A stretch of 20,916 nt of DNA from an uncultured Oscillibacter sp. (GTDB lineage Bacteria > Bacillota > Clostridia > Oscillospirales > Oscillospiraceae), in contig CAJUCO010000043.1 in NCBI GenBank assembly GCA_910585245.1, positions 1 through 20,916 of the forward strand, read 5' to 3'. Positions 14,161-20,602 of the stretch are shown piece after piece. The first letter of the stretch is position 1. Each line of letters begins with the position of its first letter. Both the position numbers and the translations under genes were made by a program. A model generated the notes under the pieces. It searched no databases, was not told the DNA's origin, and worked only from the letters and a program-made list of their open reading frames with translations.

Positions 14161-14625
14161 TTATACGGGCAATTCCATTTCATCATTCATTTTCGTAAAT
14201 CCGTATTTTTCATATAGCGGCCGCCCCATAACAGTTGCTTCCAAGGAAATAGCCGTAATCCCCTTCTCTTTACTGTCATTAACCAGCATATCCAATATTT
14301 TCGTGGCAATCCCCCTTCTTCTGTACGCCGGATTCGTGTACAGATTCATTATGTAGGCCTTATTTCCGCTTGGATTGTGATAAGTCGGCATTACCTGAAA
14401 AAAGCTGACGCCTCCGGCTCCAACAACCCGGTTCCCGTCAAAAACCAAATACGCAATATGGGAATCATCGCAAAGAGCCTTTTGGTAGTAGTTGTAGGAT
14501 TCTCTTTCTACCTCGCTCATGTCAATATCATCAGATAGTTGATTCGCCGCCCTCAGTACCTCTATTCTCGTTTTTGTCAATATATCGATCTCCTCAAGCG
14601 TCCCCCGTCTGTAAAGCAGCGCCAT
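14161..14625 (-). CDS. GNAT family N-acetyltransferase
   Basis: A 154-residue single-domain acetyl-CoA dependent acetyltransferase. The fold is visible in order: N-terminal RRGTLEEIDILTKTR, the HIAYLVFDGNRVVGAGGVSFFQV strands, motif A YIMNLYTNPAYRRRGIATKIL with the pyrophosphate loop RRRGIA at 102-107, and the C-terminal AISLEATVMGRPLYEKYGF. The substrate cannot be told from sequence. ATG 14623-14625 follows GAGGTG. The longer frame to 14703 adds a non-conserved N-terminus. It lies 111 bases after the small membrane protein gene on the same strand. Its base composition is clearly AT-richer than its neighbours, which suggests horizontal acquisition of both genes. Confidence 0.88.
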   Translation of the reverse strand: MALLYRRGTLEEIDILTKTRIEVLRAANQLSDDIDMSEVERESYNYYQKALCDDSHIAYLVFDGNRVVGAGGVSFFQVMPTYHNPSGNKAYIMNLYTNPAYRRRGIATKILDMLVNDSKEKGITAISLEATVMGRPLYEKYGFTKMNDEMELPV

Positions 14626-14736
14626 ATCGCACCTCTTCAGATTGGTGTTGCTGAAGGCGGCTTCACCAAACCATTCGTTAAAATGTCCAAAGTGGGCAGT
14701 CACCTGTCGATGGATGACTGCTTGATAAATATCAAT

Positions 14737-15030
14737 TTACTGAATCTTCTTGCCAAGCAAAAAACCGGCAACCGCACCCATCAAACATATTCCCGCAGGA
14801 ATTAAAATAAATGTGGCAAAATACTGATTTTCAGCAAGTACACTCTCGGACACGACACCCAGGCTGTAAGTAAATAGTGCATAAATGTGCAATCCAATAG
14901 CAAACACACAGCCAAAGGCGGATATAAGCATTGGAATATACCGAATGACTTTGTGCGTTGCGTGTTTGGTGCATAACAACTGAGCCAATGCAAAAGCAAC
15001 GAACAGAACCATACACAAAAATATGCTCAC
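14737..15030 (-). CDS. Small three-helix membrane protein
   Basis: A 97-residue protein with predicted helices at about 2-20 (SIFLCMVLFVAFALAQLLC), 32-55 (PMLISAFGCVFAIGLHIYALFTYS) and 70-92 (FATFILIPAGICLMGAVAGFLLG), ending KKIQ. GTG 15028-15030 is chosen because GAGGAG precedes it by nine bases; the nearer ATGs are out of frame. No family was recognised. It is preceded by a good sigma-A promoter and followed by the GNAT gene, so the two probably form a small transcription unit. It shares that gene's low GC content. Confidence 0.7.
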   Translation of the reverse strand: MSIFLCMVLFVAFALAQLLCTKHATHKVIRYIPMLISAFGCVFAIGLHIYALFTYSLGVVSESVLAENQYFATFILIPAGICLMGAVAGFLLGKKIQ

Positions 15031-15069
15031 ATCATCACACTCCTCGTTAACTTCTGATACATCGAGCCG

Positions 15070-15098
15070 ATTATAGCATAAGGCTCCTGATATATCAA
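15070..15098 (-). promoter_or_regulatory. Promoter of the small membrane protein / GNAT unit
   Basis: On the minus strand TTGATA (15098-15093), a 17-base spacer and a perfect TATAAT (15075-15070), 39 bases upstream of the GTG start. Confidence 0.7.
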
Positions 15099-15173
15099 TG
15101 TACTTTTGTAGAAATCGCCGAAGTTATATTCCGGCAACACTTTCCTGAACAAGGACTCTTAGATGTGAAAGTC

Positions 15174-15260
15174 CTATTTAGAGATGCTATCTTGTAGAGA
15201 CGGACCTACGTGTCCGCCCCTACGTGTTTCCTCTTTAAAAATGTGCCATCGGACACGCCC
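15174..15260. repeat. 87-bp dispersed repeat, copy 1
   Basis: Matches 18268-18354 without gaps at 80 of 87 positions in the same orientation. It contains CGGAC-CTACGT-GTCCG, and CGTGTCC (15209-15215) can also pair with GGACACG (15251-15257). It is non-coding and lies upstream of the tRNA-Arg promoter. Confidence 0.85.
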
Positions 15261-15275
15261 TCCTGGATTTTGGGA

Positions 15276-15304
15276 TTGACAGATTGGAAGAAACCGGGTA
15301 AAAT
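15276..15304 (+). promoter_or_regulatory. Promoter of tRNA-Arg
   Basis: A perfect TTGACA (15276-15281), a 17-base spacer and TAAAAT (15299-15304), 13 bases before the tRNA. Confidence 0.8.
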
Positions 15305-15317
15305 AAATAAGTTATCC

Positions 15318-15394
15318 GCCCTTGTAGCTCAGCAGGATAGAGCGACCGCCTCCTAAGCGGTAGGTCGGAGGTTCGAATCCTCTCAAGGGTGCCA
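15318..15394 (+). tRNA. tRNA-Arg (anticodon CCU)
   Basis: A 77-base cloverleaf including an encoded CCA. The acceptor is GCCCTTG/CAAGGGT (first pair G.U) and the D stem is GCTC/GAGC. The anticodon stem ACCGC/GCGGT carries loop CTCCTAA, so the anticodon is CCU (15352-15354), reading AGG. The T arm is GGAGG-TTCGAAT-CCTCT and the discriminator is G. Confidence 0.95.
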
Positions 15395-15401
15395 ACGGTT
15401 C

Positions 15402-15465
15402 AGAAATTCCCCTTACCGCTCCGTTTCCGCCTCGCGGCGAAAACTGCGCCGGACGGGGAATTTCT
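15402..15465. repeat. Inverted repeat just downstream of tRNA-Arg
   Basis: AGAAATTCCCC (15402-15412) is perfectly complementary to GGGGAATTTCT (15455-15465), with a GC-rich middle that can fold further. It starts seven bases after the tRNA CCA. Followed by TCGCTTTC. It may be a processing or termination structure. The rest of the gap to lrgA (15466-15593) shows no recognised signal. Confidence 0.55.
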
Positions 15466-15593
15466 TCGCTTTCAGCCAAAATTCCCGGCGCACCTCTTGG
15501 AGTTTTGCCACGTTACAAACGCGGCATCCCCCTCACGGGGCCCTGTTGGGTTTTGGCGTCGAAGGATCACCCGTTTACAGTGGAGGTGCAGTT

Positions 15594-15953
15594 GTGAGAT
15601 ACCTGTTTCAGTTTTTGCGAATCCTGGTCTTTTGCTTTTTGGGAGAGGTTCTTCACGGTCTGCTTCCCCTGCCTGTCCCGGCCAGCATTTACGGGCTGGC
15701 GCTGCTGCTGGCGGCGTTGAAAATGAGGCTTATCCGGTTGGACCAGGTGAAGGAGACCGCCGGATTTCTCATCGCCCTCTTTCCGGTGCTCTTTCTCCCC
15801 GGGGCCGTGGGAATTATGGAGCTGGGGGCGCTATTGGCGGATCTCTGGCTTCCCGCCCTACTGGCCGTTACACTGGTGACGGCGCTGGTTATGGGCGCCG
15901 CCGGACGGGTGACCCAGGCGGTGGCCCGGTGGAAGGAGGCGCGGCATGGCTGA
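15594..15953 (+). CDS. lrgA: CidA/LrgA family membrane protein
   Basis: A holin-like integral membrane protein of 119 residues with four helices (residues about 4-20, 26-45, 58-80, 85-110). The family motif region is FCFLGEVLHGLLPLPVPASIYGLALLL, followed by a charged turn KMRLIRLDQVKETAGFLI. With LrgB it acts in murein hydrolase export control, programmed lysis or pyruvate uptake in other Firmicutes (family knowledge). The start is GTG 15594, six bases after GGAGGT; the ATG at 15546 would add an unconserved stretch. It overlaps lrgB by eight bases, so they are translationally coupled. No LytTR/LytS regulator gene is present nearby and no clear promoter was seen; read-through from the tRNA promoter is possible. 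Confidence 0.9.
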   Translation: MRYLFQFLRILVFCFLGEVLHGLLPLPVPASIYGLALLLAALKMRLIRLDQVKETAGFLIALFPVLFLPGAVGIMELGALLADLWLPALLAVTLVTALVMGAAGRVTQAVARWKEARHG

Positions 15954-16641
15954 ATTTTTAACCCATGGGGCCGTGTGGGGCGTGCTGCTGACCTTGGGGG
16001 CCTTTGCCTTGGGGAACTTCTTGCAAAAAAGAACCCGGCAAGCATGGTGCAATCCCCTTCTCTTGGGAAGTATCTTTGTCATCCTCTTCTTGCGTCTGCT
16101 GGGCATTTCTTATCCGGACTATCAGGCCAGCGCCGGGCCGGTGAACTATCTGCTGCTTCCCGCCACCGTCAGTTTGGCGGTCCCCCTTTATGAGCAGTGG
16201 GAAACGCTGCAAAAAAACGCCGCCGCCATTCTCTCCGGCATTGCCGCCGGGGTGCTGGTCAGCGTGGGGGCGATTCTGGGCTTGGCCTGGGTCTTTCAGC
16301 TGAACCGGGCCGCCGCCATCAGCCTGTTGCCCAAGTCCGTCACCACCGCCATTGGCATAGATGTGGCGGGGGAGTTGGGGGGCATCCCTGCTTTGACCAC
16401 CGCCGTCATCATGCTCACCGGTATCTTCGGAAATCTCACCGCCCAGGCGGCGTGCAAATTGTTTCACATCAAAGACCCTGTCGCCAGGGGGGTGGGCATT
16501 GGCTCCGCCTCTCACGCCATCGGCACCACCAGAGCCCTGGAGATGGGGCCGGTGGAGGGCGCCATGAGTAGCCTCTCCATCGCCGCGGCGGGGATTCTAA
16601 CGGCTCTGCTGTGTCCCCTGGCGGTCAACCTGTTGCCGTGA
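15946..16641 (+). CDS. lrgB: CidB/LrgB family membrane protein
   Basis: A 231-residue polytopic membrane protein, partner of LrgA. Family marks are NPLLLGSIFVILFLRLLGISYPDY, NYLLLPATVSLAVPLYEQW, the block LLPKSVTTAIGIDVAGELGGIPALTTAVIMLTGIFG, and near the C-terminus GVGIGSASHAIGTTRALEMGPVEGAMSSLSI. The length matches the family (about 230). ATG 15946 lies inside the end of lrgA, downstream of GGAAGGAGG. LrgAB-type systems affect autolysis and overflow-metabolite transport; which applies here cannot be told from sequence. Confidence 0.94.
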   Translation: MAEFLTHGAVWGVLLTLGAFALGNFLQKRTRQAWCNPLLLGSIFVILFLRLLGISYPDYQASAGPVNYLLLPATVSLAVPLYEQWETLQKNAAAILSGIAAGVLVSVGAILGLAWVFQLNRAAAISLLPKSVTTAIGIDVAGELGGIPALTTAVIMLTGIFGNLTAQAACKLFHIKDPVARGVGIGSASHAIGTTRALEMGPVEGAMSSLSIAAAGILTALLCPLAVNLLP

Positions 16642-16717
16642 GCCGCAAAACGCCGTGCTCCGGGGTGGGCTTCTTCCTGGAACGGGGGAAATTTTGAACC
16701 CATATGCGCCAAAAAGC

Positions 16718-16746
16718 TGGACTGCGGTCTGGCTTCATGGTATACT
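16718..16746 (+). promoter_or_regulatory. Candidate promoter of the Cys-rich protein gene
   Basis: TGGACT (16718-16723), a 17-base spacer and TATACT (16741-16746), 60 bases before the start codon at 16807. Confidence 0.6.
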
Positions 16747-16806
16747 TGAATTTCCAATTACACGGTCCTCCCCACCGCCGGGGAGACCCGAACGAGGTGC
16801 TTTGCC

Positions 16807-17418
16807 ATGCGCGAGGAGATGCGAACCTTTGGCTATCTCTGCCCCAAATGCGGAAAAACCGTCATGAAGACTCGCTCCGTCTTCGCTCTGGAGGCCTCCG
16901 GCACGGAGGTGGAGTGCGACTGCGGCGGCTCCGCTCTGGCGGTCTCCTTCGACGGGACCCGTTATCGCCTCAGCGTCCCCTGTGGCCTTTGCGGCGGGAC
17001 TCACACCGCCGTTTGCCCTCCGGAACGGGTGCTGGAGGGAGGCACCGCTCTGGCCTGCGCCGGGACAAAGCAGTTTTGCTGCTTCATCGGCTCCCAGGGA
17101 ACGGTGGAACGTCAACTCCGGGAGCTGTCCATTTTGGCGGAGAAGGAGCAAAAGCAGGGGGAGGACGAGGCCTTCCTGGACAACGTCATCATGTACGAGA
17201 TTCTCTCCGAACTGCGGGACATCGCCTCCCGGCCCGGCGGAATCACCTGCGCCTGTGGCAGCAGCCGCTATGGCATGGAGGTCCGGCGGTCCGCCGTGGA
17301 TCTGATCTGCCGGGACTGCGGGGCGAAGCTCCGCCTTCCCGCTGCCACAGACCGGGACCTGGACGATCTTTGCTGCCACATGAAACTGGTTTTGCCGGGA
17401 AAGAACTCATCGCTGTAA
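16807..17418 (+). CDS. Cysteine-rich multi-zinc-ribbon protein
   Basis: A 203-residue soluble protein with 16 cysteines. Paired knuckles suggest three metal sites: CPKC (12,15) with CDC (37,39); CGLC (59,62) with C70 and C84 or CC (91,92); and CAC (148,150) with CRDC (168,171). A last CC is at 189-190. Between the second and third cluster is a helical linker with no Cys (about 95-140, ERQLRELSILAEKEQKQGEDEAFLDNVIMYEILSELRDIA). No enzyme motif is visible and I do not recognise a named family. Similar layouts occur as uncharacterised proteins in Clostridia, and a nucleic-acid or protein-binding adaptor is the cautious guess. ATG 16807 follows GAGGTG. The hydrolase gene starts 36 bases after its stop, probably in the same transcript. 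Confidence 0.8.
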   Translation: MREEMRTFGYLCPKCGKTVMKTRSVFALEASGTEVECDCGGSALAVSFDGTRYRLSVPCGLCGGTHTAVCPPERVLEGGTALACAGTKQFCCFIGSQGTVERQLRELSILAEKEQKQGEDEAFLDNVIMYEILSELRDIASRPGGITCACGSSRYGMEVRRSAVDLICRDCGAKLRLPAATDRDLDDLCCHMKLVLPGKNSSL

Positions 17419-17454
17419 ACGCGGCCCTATCCCTGACCACGGAGGCGGATACTC

Positions 17455-18075
17455 ATGACCTTACTTCACGGCCTGGGCCAGACCCCGGATTCCTGGGACG
17501 CCGTCGCCCGGAACCTGGGGGGAAATACGCTTCAGCCGGACCTCTTCGCCCCGGTCCGGGGCGGGGCGGGAACCTGGCGGGAGCTTTTCCATGCCTTTTC
17601 CCAATATTGCGAAACGCTGGACGGGCCCTTCCAGCTCTGCGGACTGTCCCTGGGGGGAATTTTGGCCCTGCAATACACGGCGGAGCACCCGGAGCGGGTC
17701 AAGTCTCTGGCGCTGATTGGAACCCAGTGCGTAATGCCCAAACGGTTGCTGGCCCTCCAGAGCGCCCTTTTCCGCCTGCTGCCTGACAAGACCTTCCAGC
17801 CCATGGGCCTTTCCAAGGGGGACGTTATTGGCCTGACCAGATCCATGCGTACCTTGGATTTTCGGGGGCAACTGGAACACATCTCCTGTCCTGTTCTGGT
17901 CCTTTGCGGACAGCGGGACCGGGCCAACCGGAAAGCCGCCCGAAATCTTTGCCAGGAACTGCCTCAAGCGGAGCTGGTCTGGATTCCAGAAGCGGGCCAC
18001 GAGGTGAACCGGGACGCGCCGGAGGCCCTGGCAGAGGTTCTGCGGAGCTTTTTCCAGCGGGCCGGGAAGATTTAA
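17455..18075 (+). CDS. Alpha/beta hydrolase
   Basis: A 206-residue alpha/beta hydrolase with a readable catalytic triad: nucleophile Ser65 in CGLSLGG, Asp155 in LCGQRDRAN, and His182 in PEAGHEVN. The oxyanion HG motif is at residues 5-6 (LLHGLGQTPDSW). The protein starts directly at the strand before HG, so the first two strands usual in the family are missing. An in-frame TGA lies 19-21 bases before the ATG, so no longer start exists, and GGAGG nine bases upstream supports this start. It could be a short esterase or a member of the MhpC/YcjY-type group; the substrate is unknown. It ends at a strong terminator. Confidence 0.88.
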   Translation: MTLLHGLGQTPDSWDAVARNLGGNTLQPDLFAPVRGGAGTWRELFHAFSQYCETLDGPFQLCGLSLGGILALQYTAEHPERVKSLALIGTQCVMPKRLLALQSALFRLLPDKTFQPMGLSKGDVIGLTRSMRTLDFRGQLEHISCPVLVLCGQRDRANRKAARNLCQELPQAELVWIPEAGHEVNRDAPEALAEVLRSFFQRAGKI

Positions 18076-18085
18076 AAAGCAGAAA

Positions 18086-18114
18086 CCGCCGCCCTGGTGT
18101 GCGGCGGCTTTTTT
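18086..18114 (+). terminator. Rho-independent terminator after the hydrolase gene
   Basis: Stem CCGCCGC (18086-18092) / GCGGCGG (18101-18107), loop of eight bases, then CTTTTTT. Confidence 0.88.
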
Positions 18115-18267
18115 GCGTCCCCATGGGCCGGAGGTACCTCGTTCGGTGCGCTTTATAGGGGCTGGAGTCTGTCCCGGCCCGTCTTCCGGAGGATGGGCAG
18201 TTCCGAAGAACGAGGCGGTCAGGAGACCGCCCCCTACAGTATCACCGCCTGAGAAAATGCGTGCATT
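18115..18267. repeat. Intergenic stretch with short palindromes
   Basis: The gap 18076-18436 has no gene. After the terminator it holds GGCGGTC-AGGA-GACCGCC (18214-18231), a perfect 7-bp palindrome followed by CCCTACAGT. GCCC (18178-18181)/GGGC arms also occur around 18190. The 87-bp repeat follows, then the padR promoter. These look like non-coding repeat units of the same general GC-rich, CCCCTAC-containing type as the 87-bp repeat. Confidence 0.45.
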
Positions 18268-18354
18268 CTATTTAGAGATGTTATCTTGTAGAGGCGGACC
18301 TGCGTGTCCACCCCTACGCGTTTCCTCTTTAAAAATATGCTATCGGACACGCCC
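18268..18354. repeat. 87-bp dispersed repeat, copy 2
   Basis: Same orientation and length as 15174-15260, with seven differences that are all transitions. It keeps the CGTGTCC/GGACACG pairing arms. It ends 15 bases before the padR -35 box. Confidence 0.85.
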
Positions 18355-18369
18355 GAGGGGCACAGCCTC

Positions 18370-18398
18370 TTGACAGGCATCGGCCATCTATGTATAAT
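18370..18398 (+). promoter_or_regulatory. Consensus sigma-A promoter of the padR operon
   Basis: A perfect TTGACA (18370-18375), a 17-base spacer and a perfect TATAAT (18393-18398). A promoter this strong normally needs a repressor, and the operator below covers its -10. Confidence 0.9.
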
Positions 18399-18408
18399 AA
18401 GCATAGAT
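18386..18408. promoter_or_regulatory. Inverted-repeat operator over the padR -10 box
   Basis: ATCTATG (18386-18392) and CATAGAT (18402-18408) form a perfect 7-bp inverted repeat with a 9-base centre that contains the -10 TATAAT. PadR repressors bind AT-rich dyads of this kind and often control their own gene. Binding by this PadR is inferred. Confidence 0.75.
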
Positions 18409-18436
18409 AACCGAGGTATTGAAAAGGAGGCACGGC

Positions 18437-18775
18437 ATGAAGATTGACAAGAGCCTGATGAGCGGCAGCACGACGCTGTTAATCCTCTCCCTGCTGGCGG
18501 GGGAGGAGATGTACGGCTACCAGATGATCACCGAACTGGCCCGGCGGTCCAACCACGCTTTCGACCTGAAGGAGGGGACCCTCTACCCCATCCTTCACGG
18601 CCTGGAAGCGGAGGGGCTGGTCAGCGTCCGGGAGAAAAAGTCCCCGGAGGGCCGGACAAGGAAGTACTACCGCATCACCCGGAAGGGCCGCAAGGCCCTG
18701 GACGCTCGGAAGGAGGAGTGGGTGACCTTCCGGGAGCAGGTGGACGCGGTGGTCAACAGCGCCTCCCCGGCGTGA
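18437..18775 (+). CDS. PadR family transcriptional repressor
   Basis: A 112-residue winged-helix protein of the small PadR-s1 type. Family marks: LILSLLAGEEMYGYQMITEL (helices 1-2, with the MYGYQ motif), DLKEGTLYPILHGLEAEGLV (recognition helix) and GRTRKYYRITRKGRKAL (wing and helix 4). ATG 18437 has AAAGGAGG eight bases upstream; the TTG at 18419 lies before this RBS and is rejected. It probably represses its own operon through the dyad at 18386-18408. It is followed 13 bases later by a gene with a permease prefix domain, a pairing common in Firmicutes where PadR controls membrane proteins of that type. Confidence 0.95.
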   Translation: MKIDKSLMSGSTTLLILSLLAGEEMYGYQMITELARRSNHAFDLKEGTLYPILHGLEAEGLVSVREKKSPEGRTRKYYRITRKGRKALDARKEEWVTFREQVDAVVNSASPA

Positions 18776-18788
18776 GGAGGGGCGGGCC

Positions 18789-19568
18789 ATGCGAAACAGC
18801 TTTCAGATCTGGATAAACGCCGTGTGCGAGCAGGTCCGCTTCCGCCCGGACCACCGGAGCATTGAATTTGAGCTCCGGGACCACTATGAGGAACATATGC
18901 AGGACCTCATCCGCCTGGGCCGCCCCCGGGAACTGGCGGAGGAGCGGGCCCTGGAAGCCATGGGGAACGCCCAGGAGGTGGGCCGGGCCCTGGATAAGGT
19001 ACATAAGCCCTGGCTTGGCTGGCTGTGGGAGGTGAGCCGGGTGCTGGCTCTTGCCCTGGCGCTGCTGCTGGCCTGGAAAATCTGGCAGAACGACATATAC
19101 ACCCACTCCCTGACCGGCCGCACCTGGGACCAGCTCATGTGGTCCGTTCCGGCCTCCGCCAGCCGGGGCGCCACGGACTACCTGAGCCTCTGGCTGGCCC
19201 CCGGGGAGCCGGAGCCCTATTGCGAACCCTATACAGACATCCCCCTTCCCGGCGAAACCCGGGTTCAGCTTCCCCTTACCCTCTGGGTGGAGACCCAGGA
19301 CATATTCCATGATGACCTTTCAGGTTTATATGAGGACCTGAGCGTCACCGCCGACGGCCAACCCCTCTCCTTTGGCAACTATCTCGAGGATCATTCCCAG
19401 CTCTACAGCGGATACTGGAACTACTATGCTCCCGACGGCTGGCGGACCGGTTGGACCCGCTACCGGTGGAGCTTGCAGCTGGTTCTGGACCGCCCGCCCC
19501 GCCGGGTGGAGATCACCCATCCCCGGTGCGGCTGGACGCTGACGGCGGAATGGGAGGGCGCGGTATGA
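18789..19568 (+). CDS. Single-pass membrane protein with N-terminal permease-prefix-like domain
   Basis: A 259-residue protein. Residues 5-75 (IWINAVCEQVRFRPDHRSIEFELRDHYEEHMQDLIRLGRPRELAEERALEAMGNAQEVGRALDKVHKP) match the permease prefix domain 1/DUF1700-like helical module found with PadR regulators. One membrane helix follows at about 78-98 (WEVSRVLALALALLLAWKIW). The remaining 160 residues are rich in Trp, Tyr and Asp, with no catalytic motif recognised, and would lie outside the cell. Unlike classical family members, no FtsX-like permease follows the prefix. ATG 18789 is preceded by AGGAGGGG. Its stop overlaps the next start (ATGA), so the two downstream proteins are translationally coupled and may form a complex. 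Confidence 0.82.
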   Translation: MRNSFQIWINAVCEQVRFRPDHRSIEFELRDHYEEHMQDLIRLGRPRELAEERALEAMGNAQEVGRALDKVHKPWLGWLWEVSRVLALALALLLAWKIWQNDIYTHSLTGRTWDQLMWSVPASASRGATDYLSLWLAPGEPEPYCEPYTDIPLPGETRVQLPLTLWVETQDIFHDDLSGLYEDLSVTADGQPLSFGNYLEDHSQLYSGYWNYYAPDGWRTGWTRYRWSLQLVLDRPPRRVEITHPRCGWTLTAEWEGAV

Positions 19569-20296
19569 GACACTGGAACCGGGGACGGAAGACTGTCCGG
19601 AATTTTCTTGTGGCCCTTCTTTTGCTGTTCCTGCTCTACGCCTCCCAGGGCTTCCCACCCTATACGGTGGAGGGTATGTGCCGCCAGATGCAGCACGACT
19701 ATCTCCTGGAAGAGCTGGAACCCCTGTATGTCCAGCGGCATTGGGTCAGGTTCTCCGGAGGAAAATCCGTACGTTATACCACCGTCGCGGCCCGGAGCGG
19801 GGAAACCTACACCATCTTCCGCTACCAGGACGGCCTGCTGGGAAGCCACCGGGACTGGTCAGACCTGAGCCCGGTCTTTGGGGAGGGCGCGGTTGCCACG
19901 GCCCGGGCGGGAACCATCTACGCAGCGGGCCCCTTTGCGGAAGCCGCCTCCGCCGTCGCGGTGGTCCGGGCGGAGAAGGACCCGGAGCCCAACGGGAAGG
20001 TCCGGTCCCGGGAGTTCACCCTGGCGGGGACCCGGCTGGCAGACCAGGTTTTCGCCTTTCCCTACGAAATGAACAGGCATCCCCTCGCGGACGAGGAGCC
20101 GGACTACAGAGAACTTTCCCTGACGGAGCTAGTTGACCTATGGTACCGCCGTATGGTGCGGGATGAGGCCCCCGGCACGTATTTCCTTCGGGACGGCGAG
20201 CTCCCCTGTACGGTAACGCTTTACGGCGAGTCGGGAGAGACGCTGGAAACCTTCTCGCTGACCGTAACGGCGGGGGGAATTCGCAGCCAGTGGTGA
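19565..20296 (+). CDS. Membrane-anchored extracytoplasmic protein, unknown function
   Basis: A 243-residue protein with a basic N-terminus (MRHWNRGRKTVRN), one hydrophobic helix at about 14-27 (FLVALLLLFLLYAS) that is a signal anchor or uncleaved signal peptide, and a soluble extracytoplasmic region. No lipobox Cys and no enzyme motif are visible. The C-terminus is beta-rich (GELPCTVTLYGESGETLETFSLTVTAGG). ATG 19565 overlaps the previous stop by four bases (ATGA). The frame open to 19451 lies within the upstream gene and is not used. It is the last gene of the padR operon, followed by a hairpin array and terminator. It is probably a functional partner of the preceding protein; nothing more can be said. 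Confidence 0.78.
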   Translation: MRHWNRGRKTVRNFLVALLLLFLLYASQGFPPYTVEGMCRQMQHDYLLEELEPLYVQRHWVRFSGGKSVRYTTVAARSGETYTIFRYQDGLLGSHRDWSDLSPVFGEGAVATARAGTIYAAGPFAEAASAVAVVRAEKDPEPNGKVRSREFTLAGTRLADQVFAFPYEMNRHPLADEEPDYRELSLTELVDLWYRRMVRDEAPGTYFLRDGELPCTVTLYGESGETLETFSLTVTAGGIRSQW

Positions 20297-20302
20297 GAAA
20301 AA

Positions 20303-20330
20303 GAGGACGGTATCTCACGGTACCGCCCTC
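20303..20330. terminator. Hairpin directly after the padR operon
   Basis: GAGGACGGTA (20303-20312) pairs with TACCGCCCTC (20321-20330) with one A-C mismatch. There is no U-tract. It is 28 of 32 identical or better, with four transitions only, to the terminator hairpin at 20495-20526, and both are in the same orientation. Confidence 0.55.
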
Positions 20331-20495
20331 TCAGGCTGCCGAAAAAGAATTTTCGCCAGCCTGAGCAAGGTTTTCAGACCTTTGAAAAGGTCTGAAAACC
20401 TTCTGATTCAAAACGAGAGAAACCCCTGATGGGTTTCTCTCGTAGCTCTTTTCCTTTCCGTCCTATTTTAGACGGCACTTTTTTGACAAGCTGAG
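20331..20495. repeat. Dispersed hairpin element, copy 2, with extra nested hairpins
   Basis: Starts TCAGGCTGCCG and ends ACAAGCTGAG like copy 1 at 12357-12414, but carries about 107 extra bases. Inside are three strong hairpins. The first is CTCAGGCTG...CAGCCTGAG (20330-20365). The second is a 16-bp perfect stem, AAGGTTTTCAGACCTT with its complement (20367-20402, loop TGAA). The third is CGAGAGAAACCC/GGGTTTCTCTCG (20414-20442). Then CCGTC...GACGG (20458-20474) is followed by CACTTTTTTG. The gap 20297-20682 has no gene. Confidence 0.65.
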
Positions 20496-20526
20496 AGGAC
20501 GGCATCTTACGATACCGTCCTCTTTT
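20495..20526 (+). terminator. Rho-independent terminator of the padR operon
   Basis: GAGGACGG (20495-20502) pairs with CCGTCCTC (20515-20522), inner ATC/GAT pairing possible, followed by TTTTC. It is nearly a copy of the hairpin at 20303-20330. Confidence 0.75.
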
Positions 20527-20602
20527 CACTTCAGCAACTCTTCGCCGCCGCCGCTCCGACCTGGAAACCGCCAGACAACCAGAGCGAGCGAACGTTCTTT
20601 TG

